This document shows positions 56,566 to 64,000 of a DNA stretch of 64,000 nucleotides, in pieces. The stretch comes from Isoetes taiwanensis. Lineage: Eukaryota; Streptophyta; Lycopodiopsida; Isoetales; Isoetaceae. The translations under genes and the position numbers were made by a program. The first letter of the stretch is position 1, and every line of letters starts with the position of its first letter. The notes under the pieces were generated by a model, which saw nothing but the letters and a program-made list of their open reading frames with translations, searched no databases and was not told the origin of the DNA. The stretch is from positions 1,995,138 to 2,059,137 of the forward strand of contig JAJEKV010000071.1 of assembly GCA_021234155.1 (NCBI GenBank). Reading direction: 5' to 3'.

Positions 56566-58953
56566 TTATTGCTGACAAGGTGGTAATCTTGCACCACATA
56601 ACCCAGGATTACCTTCGAAGTTAGAAACATCAAGAGACATAAAGGAAGCCCCTGGCGGGATCTCACCCCTAAGTCTATTGTTTGAGACATTGAAGATCCA
56701 CCATTGTTTATTTGCCAATCCCAAAGGAATCTGACCTGACAACTGGTTATTTTGCAGTTGAAGCTGCAGGAGATGGGTGTTCTTCTCAAACTCTGCTGGG
56801 ATTTCACCACTGATGTTGTTGAAAGATAAGTCCATTGTGGATGCGCCAAAGATCTTTAAAGGTAGTGACTGAATCTGTATTGTAGCAAACCACTTTGGAA
56901 TTGGACTTTTTATTTTGCAGTGGCTTAGACTAAGCTTCCCAAGTGCAGGCGCATTTGCAAGGCCCTGTATCTTCTTAAAGCTGAGCTCATTTTTATCCAA
57001 GTATAGTTCTGCTAGTTGAGTAAAGTTCTCCATGTGGTGAGGTAACCCAGTAATCTTGTTGCTAATCATTTCAATCCTCTCCAAGGAAAAGGGAAGATCT
57101 CCATCCTTAATTTGACCTTCTAATTTGTTGAATGACAGATAAAGATGTCGTAGATTTTGAAGACTCCTGAGGCTTGTTCCCAACCCTGTTATCTCATTCT
57201 CAGTCATGATGAGATATTGCAAACTTGAAGGGAATATATTGGGAATATTTCCACCGAGCCCACACTTAGAAAGCCCAAGGCTGACCAGATTTGGAAGAGT
57301 GGCAAGTCCTGCGATAGCCTGGAAGCCAAAGTTGTTGTTGTCCAATTGTAATGTCGACAAGTTTGCAAGATGCCTCATGTTAGGTGGAAGAGCAGTAATT
57401 TTGTTGTACTGCAAAGAAACATTAAAGAGGTTTCGGAGGTTCTCAGTAAACCTCTGAGATATAGGCCCAGAAAGCTGATTATAAGAAAGTTGCAGCTCTG
57501 TGAGTCTTGAAAGTAGACCAAATGAAGCTGGAATTTGCCCTGAGAGTTGATTATTGGAGAGTCTCAAGATCTCAAGATTTGAAAGCAAACCAAGTGAATC
57601 TGGAATTCTTCCGGATATGGATGTCCCAGTGATGCTCAGGTACTGTAGACTAGATAGCTGCCCAAAGGATTTAGGGATGCTGCCATTTAATCCCCGATTG
57701 AAAGAAAGTTCCAGAACAGCTAGTTTATGCAAGGAACCCAAGGATTCAGGAATGGCTCCACTCAAATGATTGTTATAAAGATCTAGGTACTGGAGATTGA
57801 AGAGTTTCCCTAACGATGAAGGTAAGGATCCAGAAAGCCCTGTAGACTTGATTTCAAGGTTCTGAAGACTAAACAGATCTCCAATACTGCTTGGAAGAAT
57901 TCCAGATATTTGTGTTTTAGATAACTGCAAATGCCTTAGTTTAGACAGCTGACCTAGTGATAAAGGAATTGCTCCTGAAATGCTTGTCTCCTCCAATAAG
58001 ACCACCTCTATATTATACAAATTAGCTAACCAATCAATGGAGCCACGAAGCTGCATATTGGTAGAGAGATCAAGCTTCTTTAAGGCCCGCAAACTCTTGA
58101 ATGTCTCCGGTATACTTCCAGTAAGAGCACAAGAGCTCAAATTCAATTCCTTAAGCTTTTTCAGATTGCCTAATGTGTCAGGAATGGCTCCACATATACC
58201 GTAATTATATTCCAGGTTCAAAATACGGAGTTCAAGGAGATTGCCTAAGCTGTGTGGAATTGCACCTTCAATGCCATTATGTGAAAGTTCCAAAAACTGA
58301 AGGCTTTGTAAGAACCCCATTGAGCTAGGAAATGGACCATGGATAGCATTATATGAAAGATCTAAAACATTAAGGTTAGATAAGAACCCCAATGAGGTTG
58401 GAACCTGACCTTCCATGCTATTGTGTGAAAGATTCAAAACACGAAGCTCAAAGAGAGAACCTAATGACATGGGAATTGAACTCATGCGGTTATATGAAAG
58501 ATCTAAAATACGAAGCTTAGATAGAGCAGCTAATGAGTCAGGAATAGAACCGAGAATTTGACAAGATGACATGTTCAGAATTTCAACATACATGAGTTTG
58601 CCGATTGCAGGGGACAGAGTTCCATCAAGATATGTCTTTGCAAGCTCTAACCCAACAACATGTCCGTTTTTGTCATCACAGCGCACACCATTCCAGCTGC
58701 AACAGTTTGAAGTGGAATTCCAATTTGCAAGTTCGTCAAATGGATCCCTGAAACTTGCCTTGATTTCCAAAAGAGTCGCTCTTTCTAAAGACATGCAGTG
58801 TGGATTTTTGCCAGCCTCCAGGTTCACAAAAGACAAGGCATAAATCATTAGATGAAGCAGAATGTAGGTGCCCATGATCATAAGATGATAAGCAATCCAG
58901 GAAATTGGTGAAGATAGGCAGCCGAAAGATTTACAGGTGGCTATGTCCACCAT
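56566..58953 (-). CDS. Leucine-rich repeat protein without membrane anchor or kinase
   Basis: A 795-residue, single-exon protein. An N-terminal hydrophobic stretch (about residues 20-45) suggests secretion. The plant LRR cap follows, with CMSLERATLLEIKASF and CCSWNGVRC. Then come about 27 LRRs of the plant extracellular LxGxIPxxLGxLxxLxxLxL type from about residue 100 to 765. It ends with the closing cap NPGLCGARLPPC and QQ then stop. That is where receptor-like proteins and kinases normally go on to a transmembrane helix, so the protein stops at the end of the ectodomain. It may be a secreted decoy or co-receptor, like polygalacturonase-inhibiting or RLP-derived proteins, or a truncated receptor. 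The overall class is certain; the ligand is unknown. Confidence 0.9.
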   Translation of the reverse strand: MVDIATCKSFGCLSSPISWIAYHLMIMGTYILLHLMIYALSFVNLEAGKNPHCMSLERATLLEIKASFRDPFDELANWNSTSNCCSWNGVRCDDKNGHVVGLELAKTYLDGTLSPAIGKLMYVEILNMSSCQILGSIPDSLAALSKLRILDLSYNRMSSIPMSLGSLFELRVLNLSHNSMEGQVPTSLGFLSNLNVLDLSYNAIHGPFPSSMGFLQSLQFLELSHNGIEGAIPHSLGNLLELRILNLEYNYGICGAIPDTLGNLKKLKELNLSSCALTGSIPETFKSLRALKKLDLSTNMQLRGSIDWLANLYNIEVVLLEETSISGAIPLSLGQLSKLRHLQLSKTQISGILPSSIGDLFSLQNLEIKSTGLSGSLPSSLGKLFNLQYLDLYNNHLSGAIPESLGSLHKLAVLELSFNRGLNGSIPKSFGQLSSLQYLSITGTSISGRIPDSLGLLSNLEILRLSNNQLSGQIPASFGLLSRLTELQLSYNQLSGPISQRFTENLRNLFNVSLQYNKITALPPNMRHLANLSTLQLDNNNFGFQAIAGLATLPNLVSLGLSKCGLGGNIPNIFPSSLQYLIMTENEITGLGTSLRSLQNLRHLYLSFNKLEGQIKDGDLPFSLERIEMISNKITGLPHHMENFTQLAELYLDKNELSFKKIQGLANAPALGKLSLSHCKIKSPIPKWFATIQIQSLPLKIFGASTMDLSFNNISGEIPAEFEKNTHLLQLQLQNNQLSGQIPLGLANKQWWIFNVSNNRLRGEIPPGASFMSLDVSNFEGNPGLCGARLPPCQQ

Positions 58954-58961
58954 GAACTTGC

Positions 58962-59050
58962 TTGGAAAAAATGATAATTTAATGGTGAATACTCATACTT
59001 TGGCGTTGCTTGGAAAAAATGATAATTTAATGGTGAAGACTCGTACTTTG
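58962..59050. repeat. Tandem duplication at the LRR gene start
   Basis: A 47-base unit with GCTTGGAAAAAATGATAATT, TAATGGTGAA and TACTTTGGCG occurs twice in a row just upstream of the LRR start codon. Confidence 0.85.
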
Positions 59051-59492
59051 GCGGTTTGCAGGTGGTCGTTAATACTCGTCTTTAGGATTTGGTCGGAACA
59101 AATGGAATGTCCACTAAAACATTATTATTTACGGTGCATCTATCTGTTCTGTCGTATATTAAAGTCCGGATATTTATATACGTGTAGGATATGCATCTTT
59201 CTACCTGGAGGGTTGTTGTCTTCTGGGTTGCATCATATATAGAAAAGAATGGGAACAGTAAGGAAACCTGACAATTTCTGGCTCGAGGGATCTTCCTGGT
59301 ATATCCCACCGAACGTAGTTGCCGTGGATACCATATTATGGTATATCTGCATTCCTTGTGGACTTCGTGCAATTTCTATAATTTAGGCTGGTTTAAACAA
59401 CACGGCGTGTCAGAGCTACTACATGGTCGGCGCATCTGAACGCGGAGAGAGATTGTGTGTATTTTGATCGAGAAAAGGATAACCATATTGAA

Positions 59493-60073
59493 CGTAATGA
59501 ACGGGAGGTTCAAATTACGGCATTATTCGGCGCTAATTAAAAGCTGTAATTGTGCTCCTGATTTTCCGGAGCGGCGCCGCCTCCTCTGCAACTAATTTTC
59601 TTGCTGGCCATTAGGCCCATAGCTCCTTCTTCCGGCTTCAGCCTCGCTGTAGCTCCTTCTTCCGGCCATAGCTCCTTCTTCCGGCTTCAGGATAGAATGC
59701 GAAACGTGGCTTAAAACCTTCAAAAAGTAATCTATTTTGTCTATTGAAAAAAGTCGGCAGCTTAATCGATCGTCTTTCTTAAGTGTTTTAAAGAAGAATA
59801 GAGCAAAGAAAGAAGAATGATCTTGAAGCTTCATACTGTCGTTGGATTCTACCGTTTTTTTAGCCATAGCCAAGATAGGATCCATCGGAACAGAGCAGTG
59901 TTCTGTATGTGCAAACGAAGAGGACGCCCTTTTTCCTCCAAGAATTGCTTCTATAGCAGCGCCAGTAGGACCCCTTAGAGCAGAGCAGTCACCAGAACCT
60001 CCCGAGCACCGGAGCAGAGCACCGGAGCAGAGCAGAGCATGGAGGGGGTAATTTGAACCTCCCGTCCATTACG
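59493..60073. mobile_element. MITE-like element with 26-bp terminal inverted repeats
   Basis: CGTAATGAACGGGAGGTTCA (59493) continues to AAATTAC at 59518. The reverse complement, with one change, is at 60048-60073. The 530 bases between carry no gene, but have repeats of CATAGCTCCTTCTTCCGGC (59618-59690) and of CCGGAGCAGAGCA (60009-60035). No clear target duplication was identified, so it may be a foldback element or chance remnant. Confidence 0.5.
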
Positions 60074-60420
60074 CACGGGAAAATACCCCCCTCAGGTTTT
60101 CCGGGGGCAATTTGCTCGGCGGCGCCGCCAGTGACGCGACTGCTTTTCCGCCGCGGCGCGCCGCCACCGCCGGGCGGGCGCCGCCGCGAATTACCCCGGA
60201 AAACCCTCGGGGGGTATTTTCCCTTATACGTAGTTGAGGGGTAGTTACGTTTTTTATAGATTTTGAACATCAATATATTATCCGCCAGTGCGTCCGCCAC
60301 CGCTGGCGGCGCCGCCTCGCAAATTGCCCCCGGAAAACCCTCGGGGGGTATTTTCCCTTATACGTAGTTGAGGGGTAGTTACGTTTTTTATAGATTTTGA
60401 ACATCAATATATTATTGAGG
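60074..60420. repeat. GC-rich inverted and direct repeats
   Basis: GGGAAAATACCCCCC and TTTTCCGGGGGCAATTTGC at about 60077-60116 form an inverted repeat with 60184-60226, around a very GC-rich core. The right arm and its flank (CCCTCGGGGGGTATTTTCCC to CATCAATATATTAT) are then repeated directly at about 60203-60283 and 60337-60415. No coding is seen. Confidence 0.75.
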
Positions 60421-60861
60421 TACATATAATCCCTTAACGTAAAGGCTGCTTACGTGTAATTCTGCTCCCATATCAAATAGGGAGCTTACACGTGGCACTC
60501 TTTCTATTAGGGAAAGTTGACTAAGGTTTTCATTGTCATCAAGTTTTTTGCAGAATGTGGATAAAAATTCCAGAATGTCTTCTGGAATGTAGGGTAAGAA
60601 GATCAGAATGTAGAGTAAAAGTGTTAGAATGTAAAGTAAAAACAATACAATTAGAGTTATAAAAACATTGATCAACTTAAAAGCATTGATCACAGTAGAA
60701 ACACTTATCACAGTAAAAGTTTTTTGTATTCAACTTAGAAATAAAAAAAGGTTTACAATCAAACTTTAAACAACTACTGCTACTTTAGTTCCAAAATTCA
60801 ATTTCCACAGTCATTTCCACTGATACGTTTCACAACCTCTACAATGTTCAAACTGCCACCA

Positions 60862-61402
60862 CTAGGAAGGATTACAGTTGTTGAAAGTGCCACCCGAAAT
60901 GTTAGTAGTGCCAATATCAAGGCTCAAATTGAAGGCCATCCTGACACGCAGATTATCACCAGCAATCTCTTCAAGAGACACTGTATCAAAAAAAGGATCA
61001 TCAAGTTCACTAGCAGGTCGAGTAATAATAGGCTGATCCTTTTCTAACCAATATCTTTACCCACATATATATCATGATCACCTGACAAACCATCAACTAT
61101 TAAATCATGATCTAGAGAAGAAACTAGAACTATAAACTAGATTACCTGTAATAGATTACCTATAACTGGAATACAAGATACTTGAACTAGAACTACAATA
61201 CCTGTATTATGATCAGAAGCAGCCGACTGAGAATCTAACACATTCAAATTTCCAATATTTTGTCTCGCATCATAGACGGCCAATTCTTCATTGTAAACAT
61301 TATCAAACATTCTCCGTGATCCGTCTGCGTTGAATGGTTGTCTGATGATTGACATGACAGCTTTAGACTTTAATTCAGATTTCTTATCATACCTGCAAAA
61401 TA

Positions 61403-61493
<91 letters not shown>

Positions 61494-62310
61494 ACAGACA
61501 ATTAGAACTACTAACTACTACTACTACTACTACTAATACTACTACTAGTACAAACAGAACTAATACCACTAACAGAACTAGAACTTACCTCTTATACAAC
61601 TCAGTATTCCTGTGACCAGTGATGTTCATTCCAACATCAGTGGAAACATTCGCACGTGCAAGACGACTAACAACTGAACTCCGGCCAGATTTTCCAGAAT
61701 ATTTTCCTTGTACGCCAATTGTGCTTAGCATGTATTTCATCAAAGAAGCTAGAACTCTAGCACTAACTCTGTGCTTCTTATTGTACCAGACCTACACATC
61801 AAATTAACAAATTAGAACATGGAAGTAATTCAAAAACAAATATGAAACTAAGGCAGAAACTTACATGGCCTTTAGGAGAATTGATACACTGCATAAAGAC
61901 AAATCTAGATTGATGTTCATCTTCCGGATAACATGGAAGATGCCTCACAAGACATTTAAAAGTCAGCACTATATCAACCTCAAAGCACTGCACAGGTAAT
62001 CGAAAAGATTCTTCTTAATACTTCTTCATAGAAACATCATAGTTCTTACTCAGACGCGCACTATATTCAAGATATTCTATGCCATTAACAACCAGGACCT
62101 GAAAGTCTGGAATTCTCTACCTCTGATTGCAAAGCGAGAGACACAGTAATACATGAACCTCCTTTGAAGCTCTCTATTACTAAACTCGGCGAGCTCAATG
62201 TCTCGCGCATGCAGCAGCGCCCTCGTGAAGGCTAATCTGTCTACCGCCTCGATATTCTCGGCGACGAGACGACTGTTTTCATCGTGGATCTCCTTGAATC
62301 TCTTCATCAC
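60862..62310 (-). pseudogene. Tyrosine recombinase, DUF3504/Crypton-like (decayed)
   Basis: A spliced minus-strand gene. Exons: 62310-61865, 61791-61589, 61392-61202 and 61111-60862, all with GT-AG borders. The first gives ELQRRFMYYCVSRFAIRGRE (candidate box I Arg), then NGIEYLEYSARLSKNYDVS, typical of DUF3504. The second gives WYNKKHRVSARVLASLMKYM, then KSGRSSVVSRLARANV (box II, Lys in place of His) and MNITGHRNTELYKR. The nucleophile Tyr is the first whole codon after the intron, 9 residues after the TGH His, the normal spacing. A frameshift near 62112, a TAA at 62015-62017 and a one-base loss near 61050 break it. Such recombinases move Cryptons and similar elements and are uncommon in plants. 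Right-hand termini not identified. Confidence 0.78.
61396..61545. repeat. (TAC)n microsatellite inside a recombinase intron
   Basis: About 30 uninterrupted TAC/CTA units at 61403-61491, then a shorter run at 61510-61545. It lies in the intron between the TGH exon and the Tyr exon. Confidence 0.97.
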
Positions 62311-62523
62311 TGCAAGGGTGATGCCATGGGGAGCTCTTGGCGCGGGGGAGTGCTATCTTGGCGTGGTCGCTTGCTAGAGGAAGATGAAGATGCCAGCGGA
62401 GCGATGAGAATGCAGAAGGCGGAAGTGGAAGATGAGCAGAAGGCGGAAGGCAGAAGACGATCGGAGGTCGAAGGCAAGATAGAAGGTCTTCTATTTATAA
62501 CATAGATTTCGTAGTAGCTTGAG

Positions 62524-62711
62524 TCACACGACGCGAAGGATGCCGTCGGTCAGGAAAATGGACCGTTGCTTCTCGCGTCGTGTGAGGAATAAATAAAGTA
62601 ATTGTTTTTTTCCAATAATATTTCATTTCTTCTAGAGAAATATCACATATCACACGACGCGATAGCTCGTGTTCGTCAGAAAATTAAACTGATGTATTTC
62701 GCGTGGTGTGA
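62524..62711. repeat. Two 62-nt hairpins with CACACGACGCG arms
   Basis: Hairpins at 62524-62585 and 62650-62711. The arms are TCACACGACGCGA and TCGCGTCGTGTGA; the right arm of the second has one change. The interiors differ, but each keeps an inner stem: GGTC with GACC in one and TCAG with CTGA in the other. They lie between the recombinase gene and the 62814-63797 gene, upstream of the former and downstream of the latter. They may be subterminal repeats of a DNA transposon. Confidence 0.8.
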
Positions 62712-62813
62712 ATAAATACAAATAAAATAATTTTTATTAATAATTTCGGTGATACAATCTATACATAAGTAATTTTACTGATACAAGTTGGAAAATATAT
62801 AACTTCCAATTTT

Positions 62814-63797
62814 TCAAGCTTCATCGTCAATTTCATGCTCTTTCAATCCCCTGCTGCACTGATCCAACAAGGCAATGACTCCCATGTTATCGACCCCAGC
62901 TTCCAACCTTGGATGAGTCAAGCCAGCAGCTAAAAAATTTAACATATTGCTCGCCCGCAGACCGGCTTGGTCGTCAAAATATTGTAACACAACATCCCGC
63001 TGAATTGCTATCACCCTTTCAGTGTTTGATGCCAATTGGGAATGGTTCCCGAACATGCATAATGCATGGATGTAATAAACAAACTCTGCACCTTTTGGAC
63101 TAAAAGCTCTGCTGAAGACGATTATCTCCCCATTAACGAATCTTGAGATATATCGTAACAATGTGGAGTTCTTCAATCTTTCCTGTCCCCCACGTGCATG
63201 TCGGCAAGTTAAATCATCTACTTCCCACAAATAAGACCCCTCAAGGTTATTTTCTTCACATTTCTCCTCATCCATGAGGCTTATGCTGCTGCGATTGACT
63301 GAAGAGCCTGCCAAACCTGTAGATTCTGTTGGCAACTTTGCACAGAGACGCTGGAATTCTTCTTCCGTTGGCAGATTCGCCTCCTCTTGAGCAAATCGAG
63401 ACTTCAGCCTCTCATAGGCTTCTTTAAGCTTTATAGCATTGCCAGTATAAGAAGACACTTCAAATATCTCTTTGTCCAAGTCCTCTTCAAAATCTAGGCC
63501 TAGGTTTACCCATTCGGCCAAGGTACTGATAAGCTCGTCTTCCCTAGCACACATTCGTAACAAAGACGGGTTCCTCAGTATATCACTTAGCAATAAGTAT
63601 TCTTTGCCTTCCACTAAAATTGGCGTTATGTCAGACAACTTCTTTTCATCCTCATCCTCATCCTCATCACCTTCAGAATCATCTTCCTCCTCTGGTTCAC
63701 CCAAGGCTAGTGCGTCGATGCCAAAACTCCTACATTCTTGCTCTTCTTCTTGTAGATCTATCTCCATTTCTACGTCATAGTCAGCATCATCACACAT
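62814..63797 (-). CDS. Homologue of ORF2/ORF3 of the H3-bearing unit, function unknown
   Basis: An open 327-residue frame from ATG. Residues about 1-55 are strongly acidic. Next comes ITPILVEGKEYLLLSDILRN, matching SLTPVIIGGEAYLNLHDIKN of ORF2/ORF3. Then EDELI and FEEDLDKEIFEV match VDELL and LDDFIDREIQDF, and NLPTEEEFQRL matches the ORF3 TEEEFLAI. A Ser-rich linker and a C-terminal domain follow with NGEIIVFSRAFSPKGAEFVY and HALCMFGNHSQLASNTERVI, matching the ORF3 GRIAVIHCQFNPRGEEGVF and IALSGFGSHARMAPNIDHVI. It is intact where the others are broken. I know no named family for it. It may be an independent element gene or the host relative from which the unit's gene came. The start could lie in an upstream exon. 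Confidence 0.7.
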   Translation of the reverse strand: MCDDADYDVEMEIDLQEEEQECRSFGIDALALGEPEEEDDSEGDEDEDEDEKKLSDITPILVEGKEYLLLSDILRNPSLLRMCAREDELISTLAEWVNLGLDFEEDLDKEIFEVSSYTGNAIKLKEAYERLKSRFAQEEANLPTEEEFQRLCAKLPTESTGLAGSSVNRSSISLMDEEKCEENNLEGSYLWEVDDLTCRHARGGQERLKNSTLLRYISRFVNGEIIVFSRAFSPKGAEFVYYIHALCMFGNHSQLASNTERVIAIQRDVVLQYFDDQAGLRASNMLNFLAAGLTHPRLEAGVDNMGVIALLDQCSRGLKEHEIDDEA

Positions 63798-63905
63798 AAC
63801 TGACCCCCGTTAGCTTAAAGATTTCATTGTTTCCAATGTATCTTCGGTTTGGCCGAGCAGAATGCAATAACTAGCGAATGCAAACGGCAAAGAGAAATAA
63901 GTTAC

Positions 63906-64000
63906 CTTCTTAAGTACAAGGACGCAGCCAGGAGGAGCCCGCTGTGCATCATTCTTGAAAAACGTCTTCGCTGCTTGCAAATGGGAAGCCGCTTCCTCTA
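63906..64000 (-). other. Possible upstream exon, running off the window
   Basis: On the minus strand one frame is open from the window edge: EEAASHLQAAKTFFKNDAQR and APPGCVLVLKK, ending at AAG followed by GTAACTTA, a good donor. The frame does not join cleanly by a visible acceptor to the 62814-63797 reading frame, so the link is uncertain. Confidence 0.35.

Noticed and set aside
61387..61569. Poly-valine minus-strand ORF
   Set aside because: It is only the (TAC)n microsatellite translated and lies in an intron.

Overview
The window is nuclear DNA of a land plant with a large, repeat-rich genome. The evidence is a plant-type VPS16 gene with long introns, a plant LRR protein, and Ty3/gypsy, L1-type LINE, Helitron and TRIM debris. 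A fern or other seed-free plant is plausible but not proven. No tRNA or rRNA gene was found.

Layout. 1-8990: broken Ty3/gypsy pol, LINE 3' ends, Helitron terminus, hairpin-rich tandem repeats and long empty stretches. 8991-24349: two direct copies (period about 7.9 kb) of an unusual unit. Each has a repeat-coding pseudogene, an LTR-like block of about 1.47 kb with a TATA box, a primer-binding site like that for initiator tRNA-Met, an array of 64-nt hairpins, an ORF1, more hairpins, and an ORF2/ORF3. ORF1 of copy 1 is an open 406-codon protein that starts like a histone H3 tail, runs through about 290 residues of charged coiled coil, and ends in a full H3 histone fold. No reverse transcriptase is visible in either unit. 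25358-28515 and 48226-50990: two decayed Helitrons of one family in opposite orientation. 33280-40619: VPS16, followed directly by an inverted copy of its own first two exons. 43760-44197: a complete-looking TRIM. 53884-55671: an intronless FAD oxidase of fungal-like isoamyl-alcohol-oxidase type. 56566-58953 (-): an LRR-only protein. 60862-62310 (-): a decayed, spliced tyrosine recombinase of the DUF3504/Crypton-like type. 62814-63797 (-): an open reading frame homologous to ORF2/ORF3 of the H3-bearing unit.

How it fits together. The two most unusual regions, the H3-bearing tandem unit and the recombinase locus at the right end, are linked by a shared protein family: ORF3 and the 62.8-63.8 kb gene. 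Both loci also carry hairpins of about 62-64 nt next to these genes, though the hairpin sequences differ. The H3-bearing unit is built from repeated cassettes of hairpin array, telobox-like AAACCCTAA, TATAAGTAG box and ORF. This suggests separate transcription of each ORF, unlike an ordinary LTR retrotransposon. The ordinary host genes are VPS16 (endolysosomal tethering), the FAD oxidase and the LRR protein. The VPS16 inverted copy could give double-stranded RNA against its own gene.
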